From Bacillus sp. ISL-18 (lineage in GTDB: Bacteria; Bacillota; Bacilli; Bacillales; Cytobacillaceae): a DNA stretch of 64,000 bases. The position numbers and the translations under genes are program-made. Below are positions 1 through 10,004 of this stretch, piece by piece. Location of the stretch: contig NZ_JAGGQG010000003.1 of assembly GCF_018613415.1 (NCBI RefSeq), positions 269,723-333,722 of the forward strand, written 5' to 3'. Within the stretch, counting starts at the first letter, position 1, and each line of letters starts with the position of its first letter. The notes beneath the pieces were generated by a model. It did not search any database, was not told the DNA's origin, and saw nothing but the letters and a program-made list of their open reading frames with translations.

Positions 1-1053
1 TAAATTATAGCTGGAAATAGCTGAAGTAATCTGCCCAACCATGTTCGGAATGTTTCGGTGGAAAGCTGCCACACGACGTTTTCCTGTGTAAGGAAGTTCA
101 GCGTTTGGAAAATTAACAGAGTTTTTGATGTTTCCAGTTTCTAAAAATTCCTTCACCTGACGAGCTGCCATGATGGCACAATTTTCCTCAGATTCTGCTG
201 TAGAAGCACCAAGGTGTGGAATGGAAATTGTATTCTTCATTTTTAATACATTTTCATTCGGGAAGTCCGTAATATACTTACCGACAACTCCTTCTTCCAA
301 TGCCACCGCCATATCGACTTCGTTCACCAACTCACCGCGTGAGAAATTCAAAATATGAACACCAGGCTTCATAATGCCGAAGGAATCTTTATTGAACATT
401 CCTTTTGTATCATTGGTTAAAGGCACGTGAACCGTAATATAGTCTGACTCAGCAAACAGTTGTTCAATTGTCATGGCACGCTGTACATTACGAGATAAGT
501 TCCAAGCTGTGTCAACCGAAATGAACGGATCAAACCCGATCACATCCATATCTAAATCGAGAGCATCATTGGCTACAAGTGCACCAATTGCACCTAACCC
601 AATAATTCCCAGTGTTTTTCCTTTGATTTCTTTCCCGACAAATTGCTTCTTGCCTGCTTCCACAAGCTTTGGCACTTGGTCTCCTTCGCCTTCTAATGTC
701 TTTGTCCAAGCTACACCTGCAAAAAGGTTACGAGAGGAAGAAATCAATGACGTTAATACCATCTCTTTTACCGCATTCGCATTGGCACCAGGTGTATTAA
801 AAACAACGATTCCCTGCTCGGTACATTTGTCGACGGGAATATTATTGACACCAGCCCCAGCACGTGCAATTGCTTTTAAGTTATCTCCGAAATCCAGTGA
901 ATGCATATTAAAACTGCGAACAACAATTGCATCAGGGTTCTCACTGTCATTATCAATGGTAAAATTCCCTTTACTAAATACCTTTAGCCCGCTTTCCGCG
1001 ATGCTATTTAATGTTTTAATTGTCTTCACGTTGTCTGCTACTAGTGTGCTCAT
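1..1053 (-). CDS. serA: D-3-phosphoglycerate dehydrogenase (5' part, runs off the window)
   Basis: Catalyses the first step of serine synthesis, oxidising 3-phosphoglycerate with NAD+. The 351 visible residues begin MSTLVADNVKTIKTLN. They contain the Rossmann motif GLGAIG (about residue 150), the substrate/NAD region FNTPGANANAVKEM, the catalytic-His segment PHLGAST, and the beginning of a C-terminal ACT-like domain (RRVAAFHRNIPNMVGQIT) cut by the window edge. The overall plan is the short, roughly 390-residue Bacillota/SerA type. The ATG at 1053 has GAGAGG upstream. The leader carries a ZTP riboswitch, so expression should follow the folate one-carbon state; serine is the main one-carbon donor. 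Identity is secure; the 3' end is not visible. Confidence 0.95.
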   Translation of the reverse strand, partial: MSTLVADNVKTIKTLNSIAESGLKVFSKGNFTIDNDSENPDAIVVRSFNMHSLDFGDNLKAIARAGAGVNNIPVDKCTEQGIVVFNTPGANANAVKEMVLTSLISSSRNLFAGVAWTKTLEGEGDQVPKLVEAGKKQFVGKEIKGKTLGIIGLGAIGALVANDALDLDMDVIGFDPFISVDTAWNLSRNVQRAMTIEQLFAESDYITVHVPLTNDTKGMFNKDSFGIMKPGVHILNFSRGELVNEVDMAVALEEGVVGKYITDFPNENVLKMKNTISIPHLGASTAESEENCAIMAARQVKEFLETGNIKNSVNFPNAELPYTGKRRVAAFHRNIPNMVGQITSAISSYNL

Positions 1054-1162
1054 TTGGTATACCTCTCTTCAGATAGGATAATTTATGAAAATATTAAATC
1101 AAAATAAACTTTACATTGTACAGAATTTCACAATTACATTATTATGGAAGACCGCCTCCTGG

Positions 1163-1205
1163 TATATAGAAAGAGGTAAGGGAAAACTATTCTTCCCTTA
1201 CCTCT
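1163..1205 (-). terminator. Probable expression-platform terminator of the serA riboswitch
   Basis: A 13-bp perfect stem (AGAGGTAAGGGAA with TTCCCTTACCTCT, 8-nt loop) directly follows the aptamer on the minus strand and is trailed by UUCUAUAU. The U tract is weak, but its position between the aptamer and serA fits a transcription-attenuation platform. A further AGGCG downstream (about 1153) could pair with the aptamer's CGCCT as an alternative fold. Confidence 0.65.
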
Positions 1206-1273
1206 GCCCAGGCGAACGGCTCCGACACCATGTGCTCCCTCACGGTTATCCGTGTTTCGCCAGTTACACAAGG
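1205..1273 (-). promoter_or_regulatory. ZTP (pfl) riboswitch aptamer upstream of serA
   Basis: Read on the minus strand, the leader shows the pfl-motif hallmarks in order: ACTGGCGAAACACGG, a short loop, CCGTGAGGGAGCAC, then GCCGTTCGCCTGGGCAG. ACTGGCG pairs with CGCCTGGG, ACACGG with CCGTG, and GTGT with AGCACA. The conserved GCCG...CGCCTGGGC block is the ZTP/ZMP-binding pseudoknot half. The class is known to turn on folate and purine genes when ZTP builds up; here it precedes serA, which supplies serine for one-carbon units. Seen directly; ligand response is inferred from the family. Confidence 0.9.
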
Positions 1274-1387
1274 TCTTTTTAATTTATTTGTATTTTAACA
1301 AATATTCTAATACTTTTCAATTGTAAAATAAACATATTAAAAACAATGTTTTTACTTTTTAAAGATTAGTAATGTTGACTATGAGCA

Positions 1388-2566
1388 TCAGTCATTCTCT
1401 TTATTTTTCAACATACCAAAAACCTGCTCTACATCCTTATCGCCGCGTCCAGATAAATTCACAATCAGCACATCATCCGCTGTTAATTCTTTTGCTAGTT
1501 TAACTGCATAGGCTACTGCATGAGAGCTCTCTAGTGCTGGAATAATCCCTTCTGTCTTACTAAGTAATAGGAATGCATCTAGGGCTTCCTGTCCCGTAAC
1601 CGTTACATACTCACCTCTGCCGCTTGTCTTTAAGTAGCTATGCTCTGGACCCACACCAGGATAATCAAGCCCAGCGGCAATCGAGTAGGTTGGTTTCGGA
1701 TCTCCCTTTTCGTCTAATAACGTTAAACATTTAAACCCATGGATGACGGCTGGTACCCCTTCACTTAGGGTTGGAGCCTCCGCTGGTTCTACCCCGATCA
1801 GCCGGACATCCTCTTCGTCAATGTAGTGAGCAAATGCCCCAATGGCATTACTTCCGCCGCCCGCACAAGCGATGACTGCAGTTGGCAGCTTTCCTTCTTT
1901 TTCAAGGATCTGGCGTTTGGATTCTTCACTAATAATCGCCTGAAAATGTTTGACCATCGTTGGATACGGATGCGGTCCGACAGCAGATCCCAATAAATAA
2001 AACGTATTGTTATAGTTTTGGACTAAATCTCCTAAAGCCTCATCAACAGCATCCTTCAGACGGCCTTGCCCCTTTGAAACGGGAACAACCTTGGCACCTA
2101 GTAATTCCATCCGGAAAACATTAAGTGCTTGCCGTTCGGTATCTAACTTGCCCATATAGATCACACATTCCATTCCAAACATTGCACACGCTGTTGCTGT
2201 TGCAACTCCATGCTGGCCTGCTCCAGTTTCTGCAATAATCCGCTTAACACCCATTCGCTTGGCTAGTAAAATTTGCCCGATCGCATTATTGATCTTATGG
2301 GCTCCTGTATGGTTCAGGTCTTCTCGCTTTAAGTAAATTTTTGCTCCGCCGATTCTTTCCGTTAAATTTTCAGCGTAGGTTAAAGGATTCTCTCTGCCAA
2401 TATACTCTCTTAAATAATATTTATATTCTTCGATAAATTCAGGATCATCCTTATGGCGCAAAAACTGTTGTTCCAACTCGTTCATTACGATTTGCAAATC
2501 CTCTGGAACAAAGCTTCCTCCAAATTCACCAAAATACCCTTTGCTCTCTACACTAACCTTTTCCAT
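1388..2566 (-). CDS. trpB: Tryptophan synthase beta-chain, stand-alone paralogue
   Basis: A PLP enzyme that joins indole and serine to make tryptophan. Its 392 residues include the PLP-lysine segment [12 protein letters not shown] (about 80-91), [14 protein letters not shown], the phosphate-binding GGGSNAIG loop and the C-terminal SGRGDKD. Start has GGAG upstream. No trpA or other trp gene adjoins it. The stretch that in usual TrpB carries a longer loop before VIHG is short here ([17 protein letters not shown]), suggesting a divergent paralogue beside the main trp operon. It sits next to serA, source of its co-substrate serine. A TrpB2 or indole-salvage role is possible; the beta-subunit family is clear. 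Confidence 0.9.
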   Translation of the reverse strand: MEKVSVESKGYFGEFGGSFVPEDLQIVMNELEQQFLRHKDDPEFIEEYKYYLREYIGRENPLTYAENLTERIGGAKIYLKREDLNHTGAHKINNAIGQILLAKRMGVKRIIAETGAGQHGVATATACAMFGMECVIYMGKLDTERQALNVFRMELLGAKVVPVSKGQGRLKDAVDEALGDLVQNYNNTFYLLGSAVGPHPYPTMVKHFQAIISEESKRQILEKEGKLPTAVIACAGGGSNAIGAFAHYIDEEDVRLIGVEPAEAPTLSEGVPAVIHGFKCLTLLDEKGDPKPTYSIAAGLDYPGVGPEHSYLKTSGRGEYVTVTGQEALDAFLLLSKTEGIIPALESSHAVAYAVKLAKELTADDVLIVNLSGRGDKDVEQVFGMLKNKEND

Positions 2567-2628
2567 GCTCTCCTCGTCTCCTTCTAATCTATGTTTCAGT
2601 TCACTTAAAACTGAATATTCTAACTACT

Positions 2629-2656
2629 ATTTTACCATTTTACTCCATTCTAGCAA
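2629..2656 (-). promoter_or_regulatory. Probable sigma-A promoter of trpB
   Basis: On the minus strand, TTGCTA (2656-2651) and TAAAAT (2634-2629) are 16 bp apart and about 60 bp upstream of the trpB start. No T-box or tryptophan leader features were seen between them. Confidence 0.5.
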
Positions 2657-2691
2657 ATTATTTTTATTAGGATGGTCGTAAGTTTCTAAAT

Positions 2692-2729
2692 AAAAAAAGT
2701 ACCCTCGGAAATTCCCCAAAGGTACTTTA
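2692..2729 (-). terminator. Terminator after fabF
   Basis: On the minus strand, an AAAGTACC/GGTACTTT stem encloses a partly paired TTTGGGGAATTTCCGA loop and is followed by TTTTTTTATTT, just past the fabF stop. Confidence 0.85.
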
Positions 2730-2772
2730 GTATAAATGAATTTGGCCTAACGATAATCAGGCACTAATTTAG

Positions 2773-4011
2773 TCACGCCGTGAATCTTTTAAAAATCAAT
2801 GTGGCATTATGTCCGCCGAAACCTAATGAATTTGAAAGAACGACTTGTACATCCTTCGTCTTTGCCACATTAGGGACATAATCTAAGTCTAGTTGTTCAT
2901 CCGGTGTTTCATAGTTAATGGTTGGGGGAATGATCCCTTCCTTAATGGCTAATAAAGATAAAATCGCCTCAATTGCCCCCGTTGCCCCCAATAAGTGGCC
3001 TGTCATTGATTTTGTCGAACTGACCGAAAGCCTATAAGCATGGTCCTTGAACACTTCTTTAATCGCTAATGTTTCATACAAATCGTTATAATAAGTCGAT
3101 GTCCCGTGGGCATTGATATAGTCCACTTGTTCTGGTTCTATTCCTGCATCCGCTAAGGCTAAGTTCATTGCGCGCTGGGCCCCTTCGCCGTCTGGTGCAG
3201 GGGTTGTAATATGATGCGCATCCCCTGTAGCCCCATAGCCGATTAGTTCTCCATAGATGTGAGCACCACGGGCTAAAGCATGGTCTAATTCCTCTAACAC
3301 GACAATCCCCGCACCTTCACCAATTACAAAACCGTCACGATTCTTATCAAAAGGCCGGCTTGCTGTAGCAGGATCTGGATTTTTTGAAAGAGCAGTCATG
3401 TTAGAAAAGCCGGCAACAGTCATCTCTGTGATCGTTGCTTCTGTTCCACCGGCAATCATCATATCCACGTCGCCTTTTTGAATCACCCGAAAGGCATCGC
3501 CGATTGAATTGGCACCTGATGCACAAGCGGTTACGGAACAATTGTTGATTCCTTTTGCGCCGAGTTCGATGGAAACTTGACCTGCCGCCATATCCGGGAT
3601 AAACATTGGTATCGTAAATGGGTTAACTCTTCTTTGGCCTTTTTCAATAAATTTCTTATGTTGTTCCTCAAACTCACCTAAACCGCCAATTCCAGAGCCA
3701 ATCCAAACTCCGACCCGTTCAGGCTGAATATCCTCACCGATTTGAATGCCCGCATCCTGGACAGCCATTTTACTTGCGGCCACAGCAAACTGACTATAAC
3801 GTCCCATTCTTCTAGCTTCTTTTCGATCCATAAATGCTTCTGGGGAAAAGTCTTTTACTTCAGCGGCAATTTTCACATCTACTTTTTCGATATCAAATAA
3901 TGTTGCAGGACCAACACCTGATATTCCATTCTTAATGTTATCCCATGTAGTGAAAGCATCATTCCCCAAAGGAGTGACGGCTCCAATACCTGTAATCACA
4001 ACTCTATTCAT
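2773..4011 (-). CDS. fabF: 3-oxoacyl-[acyl-carrier-protein] synthase II
   Basis: Condensing enzyme of type II fatty acid elongation; it joins malonyl-ACP to an acyl-ACP. The 412 residues span the whole thiolase-like fold: N-terminal [13 protein letters not shown], active-site Cys in [14 protein letters not shown] (about 163), first His in [12 protein letters not shown] and second in [16 protein letters not shown], and the closing [14 protein letters not shown]. The start has a GGGTGGGGGAG upstream. It is monocistronic here: no fabH precedes it, unlike the usual Bacillus fabH-fabF pair, so it may be a second copy or have a special role. The KAS II family assignment is firm. Confidence 0.93.
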   Translation of the reverse strand: MNRVVITGIGAVTPLGNDAFTTWDNIKNGISGVGPATLFDIEKVDVKIAAEVKDFSPEAFMDRKEARRMGRYSQFAVAASKMAVQDAGIQIGEDIQPERVGVWIGSGIGGLGEFEEQHKKFIEKGQRRVNPFTIPMFIPDMAAGQVSIELGAKGINNCSVTACASGANSIGDAFRVIQKGDVDMMIAGGTEATITEMTVAGFSNMTALSKNPDPATASRPFDKNRDGFVIGEGAGIVVLEELDHALARGAHIYGELIGYGATGDAHHITTPAPDGEGAQRAMNLALADAGIEPEQVDYINAHGTSTYYNDLYETLAIKEVFKDHAYRLSVSSTKSMTGHLLGATGAIEAILSLLAIKEGIIPPTINYETPDEQLDLDYVPNVAKTKDVQVVLSNSLGFGGHNATLIFKRFTA

Positions 4012-4122
4012 TAAACGTTCTCCCCCACCCGTTTTTATTAAAAAGTATCACAAATACCTTTATTCCCTTCGTCCATCCCTTCTATTCTAACGAAAATAGG
4101 GGTGTTGGACAAATAAGGAGCA

Positions 4123-4180
4123 AACAAAGGGACGGTTCTCTTGCTCCTCGAAGCAGAAGTAGGAGAACCGTCCCCTTGTT
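4123..4180. repeat. Type A dispersed palindrome, copy 1
   Basis: GGGACGGTTCTC and its complement GAGAACCGTCCC flank a short GC-rich loop; the outer arms AACAAA and TTGTTT extend the hairpin. Lies just past the 3' end of the MFS gene. Two further copies lie at 5650-5705 and 7901-7953. Confidence 0.85.
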
Positions 4181-4183
4181 TCA

Positions 4184-5425
4184 CTACGCCTTATTGTAAC
4201 CACGTTTACAATCTCGAACCAGCACTAGGTAGCAGAGAAGCGCACACACTGTGCAAAATATAATAACTTGTCCCATGGGAGTCGCTGTGTTGCTGCCCCC
4301 AAGTCCAACTATCGGTGTTGCTATTGCGCCAAGCCCCATCTGTGCCAAGCCTGTTAGGGCAGATGCGCTCCCTGCGTGTTTGCCCTGTCTCTCCATTGCT
4401 AAAGATGTACTGGCAGGACCAATGAGACCTACACACGAAACAACTATGAAAAGCGGAGGAAGTAACCCGATTAACCCTGCCTCAACCTGAATCATCATTA
4501 GCAAAAGCAAGCTTCCTAGACCAGCAAGTATTAACCCGCTGACAAGTACCTTCTTTTCTCCGTATCGTTGACATAGCTTAGAACTAAGTTGTGAGGCAAA
4601 AATGATACCAATACTGTTAGTCGCAAAAATAGCACTATAAGCCTGTGGGGAAATACCATAGAATTTTTGTAAAACAAATGGCGACCCAGAAATATAGGCA
4701 AACATAGCGGCCATTATAAAACCTTGCGACAATACATAACCCATAAATACTCGGTCTCTTATAAGGGTTTGCATAGAAGAAAGCGTCTGCTTAATTCCTC
4801 CCGTCTGACGTTTTTCCAGCGGTAAACTTTCAGGCAATTTATAGATTACGCCCACCAGTAGTCCTATCCCTAAAGTAGCAAGTATGAGGAATATACCTTG
4901 CCAAGATGTAAGACGAAGCAGCTGCCCTCCTATTATAGGAGCAACAATCGGCGCGATCCCGTTCACTAGCATTAAAAGAGCAAAAAATTTGGTCATCTTG
5001 TTACCTGTGTAATAGTCCCGTACAACAGCACGTGAAATAACAAGTCCAACAGAACCAGCAAGACCTTGAATTAACCGTAAAATAATCAGAACCTCAATGG
5101 AGGACGTAAATGCACAAAGAAGTGATGAGACGATAAAGATGACCATCCCGATAATAAGCGGGATCCGGCGGCCGCGAGCGTCACTTATTGGTCCCGCAAT
5201 TAATTGTCCAAATGCAAGTCCCAACAAACAGAACATCAGACTTAGTTGTGCTAAAGACGTACTAGTGTGTAAATCTGAAGTCAAAGTAGGTAAAGCAGGC
5301 AGGTACATATCCATGGAAAATGGAGCAAGTGCAGATAAAAAACCTAGTACGATAACAATCCCAATTTGTTTTTCACTATTAGTACTAATTCTTTCTTCTA
5401 ATTTATTCTCTGTTTTCAGATTCAT
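4184..5425 (-). CDS. MFS drug efflux transporter, Bcr/CflA type
   Basis: A 12-helix proton-coupled exporter of 413 residues in the cytoplasmic membrane. The first helix carries SMDMYLPALP, typical of the Bcr/CflA (DHA1) group; the loop 2-3 signature GPISDARGRRIP and the helix-5 motif C segment VVRDYYTG follow. The reading frame continues 30 codons upstream to an ATG at 5515, but the ATG at 5425 has a strong GGGAGG eight bases before it and gives the normal N-terminus, so it was chosen. Substrate is unknown; chloramphenicol, bicyclomycin or similar drugs are exported by relatives. Confidence 0.85.
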   Translation of the reverse strand: MNLKTENKLEERISTNSEKQIGIVIVLGFLSALAPFSMDMYLPALPTLTSDLHTSTSLAQLSLMFCLLGLAFGQLIAGPISDARGRRIPLIIGMVIFIVSSLLCAFTSSIEVLIILRLIQGLAGSVGLVISRAVVRDYYTGNKMTKFFALLMLVNGIAPIVAPIIGGQLLRLTSWQGIFLILATLGIGLLVGVIYKLPESLPLEKRQTGGIKQTLSSMQTLIRDRVFMGYVLSQGFIMAAMFAYISGSPFVLQKFYGISPQAYSAIFATNSIGIIFASQLSSKLCQRYGEKKVLVSGLILAGLGSLLLLMMIQVEAGLIGLLPPLFIVVSCVGLIGPASTSLAMERQGKHAGSASALTGLAQMGLGAIATPIVGLGGSNTATPMGQVIIFCTVCALLCYLVLVRDCKRGYNKA

Positions 5426-5649
5426 CCCTTTGCCTCCCGGTTGAAACAGCGTAATCTTATTAGGCTGACAATCTACTCTAAATTTTTGATAATTTGCTTT
5501 AATACCTGAAAACAAATGTCTATTTCATTCTGACTTATCCATTTGTTGCATGTTGCACATTATTGAACTTCACAATTATATAGAAATTTAAATGTTCCAA
5601 CAATATATGTTTATTTAATATTTGTTTAAACACATAAAATTCTTTGCGG

Positions 5650-5705
5650 GGAGCAAAGGGACGGTTCTCCTGCTTCGTAAGCATGAGAACCGTCCCCATG
5701 TTTAC
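5650..5705. repeat. Type A dispersed palindrome, copy 2
   Basis: GGGACGGTTCTC and GAGAACCGTCCC with a CTGCTTCGTAAGCA loop region. Lies between the divergent starts of the MFS exporter and the HIT gene. Confidence 0.85.
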
Positions 5706-5787
5706 CCCTGTTTTCCCTTGGGCAATAATTAGGCGTATAATTAGGTGACTATGAAACAACATGACAGAATGGTGAGGATGAAAAAGT

Positions 5788-6210
5788 ATGGAATTAAATG
5801 AACAATGTATGTATTGCATGGAGGATGAACGACGCGACAACCTGATGATTGAAATAGCTAAGCTAGATGTTTCAACCCTCTTTCTTTTTAAAGAACAGAC
5901 ATATACGGGCCGGTGTAATGTGGTCTATAAGGATCATGTCAAAGAATTATTTGAGCTTGACCCAGAGGAATTAGCTGCTTTCATGAACGATGTAAAGAGG
6001 GTAGCTGCCGCCGTAGATAAGGCTTACCATCCTAATAAAATTAATTATGGAGCGTATGGAGATACCCTGCATCACCTACATATGCATATTGTGCCTAAAT
6101 ACGAAAATAAAGAAAATTGGGGTTCCACTTTTGAAATGAACCCAGGAAAAACATATTTAACAGATGAAGAATATCAGAATATGATTGAAACGATTAAAAA
6201 GGCTTTATAA
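5788..6210 (+). CDS. HIT family nucleotide-binding protein
   Basis: A 140-residue histidine-triad protein; the family hydrolyses or transfers nucleotidyl groups from dinucleoside polyphosphates or AMP-lysine-type adducts. The triad HLHMHIVPK lies near residue 95, preceded by NYGAYGDTLH. An N-terminal CMYCMED pair of cysteines could bind zinc, as in several Hint proteins. The ATG has GGTGAGG about ten bases upstream; a nearby ATG ten bases earlier is in another frame. It is monocistronic with its own terminator. Physiological substrate is unknown. Confidence 0.85.
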   Translation: MELNEQCMYCMEDERRDNLMIEIAKLDVSTLFLFKEQTYTGRCNVVYKDHVKELFELDPEELAAFMNDVKRVAAAVDKAYHPNKINYGAYGDTLHHLHMHIVPKYENKENWGSTFEMNPGKTYLTDEEYQNMIETIKKAL

Positions 6211-6260
6211 CGTAAATTTCCATCTCAGTCTTGAAGATCACCTAACAAATATCTATTAAA

Positions 6261-6306
6261 AGAAACAAGTCGTTCATGCCAATTATTACAACTTGTTTCT
6301 TTTTTT
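6261..6306 (+). terminator. Terminator after the HIT gene
   Basis: AGAAACAAGT pairs with ACTTGTTTCT across a 20-nt loop, followed by a run of T. It lies at the very end of the extended HpaB frame of the opposite strand and may serve both genes. Confidence 0.8.
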
Positions 6307-7757
6307 CACTCTTTACTAGTTAGATTTAAGAATTCACTGATTCTATCAACATGGTTATCTTTTAGATAAGTGCTATACAAGCTACTGGACAGGCGGATAG
6401 GATCACCAAAAAAGTAACGCTCATATTGAGTCTATCTTGTACCAAATGAACTCATGGTAAGATCCCATGCCAAGCGGAATACCTTAACCCGGTCCTCCGC
6501 ATTCATACATTGTGCCTGTAAATATTGATCTAGGTCTGCTCTTATTTCTGAATCAAAGGATTTCTCAGTTGGTAATGAGACCATACCACTAGCCCCGATA
6601 ATTTGTACAATTTCAATGAAACGTGGATATATTTTAGGAAAAACATTACATGCGACCTGTAACGGAACCATACTAGGGCGCATAAAGCCCCATTCATCCA
6701 GCTCTGCATCATTTTCTGATTTCTCAACTAATGCCTTCATGGTTTCAAGACCGATGATGATTTCAGAAACCTTTTCGTGGATATGTTGATATTCACTTAC
6801 ATTTATCGTTTTGACAAGAAGTTGCGTAACGCCGAGAATAAATTCTGTTTTAACAATTTGTCTGGTCACAACTTGATGGTAGGCAAAGGTGTGAAAAGAG
6901 CTTTTGCTCATGAAATCATTTGCGGCTTCCACATTATCGTAATAAAATACTCGATCCCATGGAACTAGTACATTATCAAAGACTACGATGGAATCCATCT
7001 CCTCATATCTCGAACTAAGGGGATAATTAAAAGTGGACTCTCCTCCTACAAATGATTCTCTGCAAATAAATTTTAATCCTTTTGTATTGGAAGGGATGGA
7101 AAAGGCAAAGGCTTCATCTGGGTCTAGAAATAATCTAGGAGCAGTAATAACCAGGACTTCATCTGTTAACCCCCCTTGAGTAGCGAGCAGGCGAGCCCCT
7201 TTTATAATGATTCCTTGTTCAGTTCGATCAATCACCTTAGCAGAAATGGGCTGATCAGAAAGTTCCAAATATCCCTGAGAACGATTGACTTGAGGGGTAA
7301 TAAATGTGTGGGTAAACGAGAGGTCTTGTTTCATGGCTCGTTCATACAAAGATTGAATATTTTCAGGAAAACAATTTTCCTTGTCTTTTAGCAGTCTGGC
7401 TGAGGCGGCGAAGCTCATTACAGCTGTGTTCATATAGTCTGGGCTTCTTCCCATCATTCCATGGGTGAATCGGGCCCAGTGTTCGATCATCTTCCTTCTT
7501 CTTTTTAAATCCTCTACTGTTTTTGGCTGCAAATAAGATAATCCTATTGGTTCTTCTTTATCTGATAACTGAAAAGTCATTTCCTCTTTTAGTTCGGGAT
7601 CATTCTGTAAGTCATACAAAGAAGCCTTTTCTTTCAGAATTCCTTTAAAGGCAGGATGCTCCGAAATGGCCCCTTTGATTTTTGCACCGTCATACCAAAT
7701 TTCATTTTCCAGCTTATTTAAACGTTCAATAAAATCCTTTCCATTAATAGTTCCCAT
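6306..7757 (-). pseudogene. 4-hydroxyphenylacetate 3-hydroxylase-type (HpaB) oxygenase, interrupted by an amber codon
   Basis: FADH2-dependent aromatic hydroxylase family. The reading frame from 7757 runs 441 codons to a TAG at 6432-6434, then continues in the same frame for 41 codons (TQYERYFFGDPIRLSS...) to a TGA at 6306. With the TAG counted as a residue the length is 483, the normal family size. The context FGTR-stop-TQYERYFFGDP matches the usual family end, where a Gln is likely, so CAG to TAG is the simplest change. N-terminal and central domains (TFITPQVNRS, FDNVLVPWDRVF) look intact. No reductase partner (HpaC) is adjacent. The loss removes the C-terminal helices; activity is doubtful unless the amber is read through. 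Confidence 0.8.
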
Positions 7758-7900
7758 TTTCCCCCTGCTCCCTAATAGTAATTACTCCGAAAACGTACTA
7801 GCTCTGTTAATATCATTGTATTATAAGGAACAAAAGCTTGTTCCGCTTGGAAAAGCCTTGTTTTAAAATGGAGAAAATGTCCAATCCACCGCAAAAAAAG

Positions 7901-7953
7901 ATGCACGGGGACGGTTCTCTTGCTTCCGAAGCAGCAGAACCGTCCCTATGCAC
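7901..7953. repeat. Type A dispersed palindrome, copy 3
   Basis: GGGGACGGTTCTC and AGAACCGTCCC with outer arms TGCAC/ATGCA. Lies between the 3' end of the broken bglP and the start of the HpaB gene. Confidence 0.85.
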
Positions 7954-7961
7954 CTTATCCA

Positions 7962-9880
7962 TTAACCACAAACGGTTAATAATGTTTCTTTCTGTTCGAT
8001 TGCTTCTTTTGCTGTTGGATTTATTTCTGCATAGTCTGCACTATTGGTGATGATAATTGGCGTTGTTACTTCACAGCCTGCTGCTTTAATTTTTGCGATG
8101 TCAAATTCGACTAATAAATCTCCTGCTTTTACGGTGTCGCCTTGTTTTATATGAGCGGTAAAGTGTTCTCCTTCTAATCGAACAGTATCCATGCCAACAT
8201 GGATGAGGATTTCCATGCCATTATCGGATGTAATGCCAACGGCATGTTTGGTTCTGAATAGGGTCGTTACCAAACCATTTACTGGTGAAACTACTTTTCC
8301 TTCTGTAGGTTCAATTGCAACGCCTTTCCCCATTACCTCACTTGAAAATGCTGCATCTTCTACTTGGTTTAATGGAATTACTTTTCCATTTAATGGACTT
8401 GCGACCACTTGAGTACGGTTCTTATCAAAAACTTTTGATGCCTTTGGTTCATTAGGTATTTTTTCTTTATTTGCTGGATCCTTGAAACCGAATAAATACG
8501 TTAAAATAAACGCTACGGCAAATCCTGCCACTAATGCAATGATTGCCCCATAGAAAGACATATCTAGTGATGAACCTGGTTTGATAAAGGCTGGGAAAAC
8601 GAAAATCCCCATTCCGCCAAACATCCACAATTTCCCTGCAATAGCAGCAATGATACCACCGCCAACTGCACCACCAATACAGCTCATAATAAACGGTTTC
8701 TTAAGTGGTAATGTTATACCGTAAATAGCTGGTTCGGTTACACCGAAAATACCTGAAATGAACGCTGGAACACTGAGTGATTTCAATCCTTTGTTTTTTG
8801 TCTTTAACATAACCGCTAAAACGGCACCAATTTGTGCGAAACATACCATAACGGTTGTTGCTAGAACTGGATCGTAATGTAACGTTGTTAAGTTGTTAAT
8901 GGCGATTGGAACAAGTCCCCAGTGAAGTCCGAAGATAACGAATATTTGCCAAAACCCTCCGATGATTAAACCAGCGGCAACAGGGCTTAACTTATAAATC
9001 CATAATGTTGCTGCACCAAGAAGACTGCCTGCCCATGTAGCAATTGGTCCAATCACTAAGAACGTTAATGGAACCATAATGAGTATCGTTAAAAATGGTA
9101 CAACGAAAGTTTTTACCACATCGGGAACAATTTTTTTGAACCCTTTTTCTACTTTTGCTGCGAAGAAGGATGATAGTAAAATCGGAATAACGGATGAAGC
9201 ATAGCTCATCATGATGACTGGATACCTAAGAACGTAATGCGAATATCAGACTGAAATAACGTTCCTTTAAATAGTGTATAAAGTGGATTTCCTGCTGTTA
9301 ACGTTGACAATGTTGGATGCACCAAAGCCGCAGCAATGGCCATTCCGATAAAAGGCGTTCCACCAAATTTTTTCATTGCTGTGTAGCCTAAAAAGATCGG
9401 TAAGAAATTGAATAAACCGTCTCCTGCGATATTCAGTAAGTTATACGTTCCTGATGTTGCTGACACCCAGCCTAAAGCAAGGATTAGGGCAGCTAAACCC
9501 TTAATCATACCCGTTGCAGCTAGCACACCAAGAATCGGCGTGAACACGCCTGAAATCATATCGATGAATTTGGCACCCATTCCAACTTTCTCATCTTTGC
9601 TTGAATCGTCATTTGAAGAAGCACTCATATTCGCTACTTGTAAGAATGTTGCATACACATCTGGTACGTGGTTACCAATAACAACCTGATATTGCCCGCC
9701 GCTTTGCATAACGGTCACAATGCCCTCTAGATTTTTGATTTCCTCTGTTTTGGCGATTTTCTCGTCCTTTAATTTAAAACGAAGTCTTGTCACACAATGA
9801 AACACACTATTAATATTTTCTTTCCCGCCGACTAGCTCTAAAATGTTCTTTGTTAATCCTGTGTAATCTTTTTTAGCCAT
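7962..9880 (-). pseudogene. bglP: Beta-glucoside-type PTS permease EIIBCA, split by a one-base frameshift
   Basis: PTS permease that imports and phosphorylates beta-glucosides. Domains in order: EIIB with the phosphocysteine in FHCVTRLRFKL, EIIC membrane domain, and C-terminal EIIA with KHAVGI and ILIHVGMDTV histidines. The first frame (start 9880, MAKKDYTGLT) ends in IQSS-stop near 9210; the second continues as MMSYASSVIP. Adding one C in the CC run at about 9219-9221 (minus strand) restores GIPVIMMSYA and a protein of about 640 residues. The upstream ATG at 9895 is really part of the GGAGGTG ribosome site. No phospho-beta-glucosidase or antiterminator gene adjoins it, so the locus looks isolated. 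Confidence 0.85.
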
Positions 9881-9937
9881 CAAAAACACCTCCATTATTT
9901 ATAAAGCCATTTTTGTATCCGCTTTCAGTCCAAGAAA

Positions 9938-10004
9938 AACAAAAAACCTAAACTACTCAGAATATAAGAACATAGCATTCTCATACTTTGAGTAATTTAG
10001 GTTT
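9938..10004 (-). terminator. Leader terminator of bglP, overlapping the RAT element
   Basis: AAACCTAAATTACTCA pairs with TGAGTAGTTTAGGTTT, followed by TTTGTTTTTC on the minus strand. Its first arm shares bases with the antiterminator target, so the two structures exclude each other. Confidence 0.85.

Noticed and set aside
473..1081. 202-codon plus-strand ORF
   Set aside because: Antisense shadow of serA; the minus strand shows a full dehydrogenase with conserved motifs.
5535..5840. 101-codon minus-strand ORF
   Set aside because: It reads through the type A palindrome and antisense to the HIT gene; no ribosome site.
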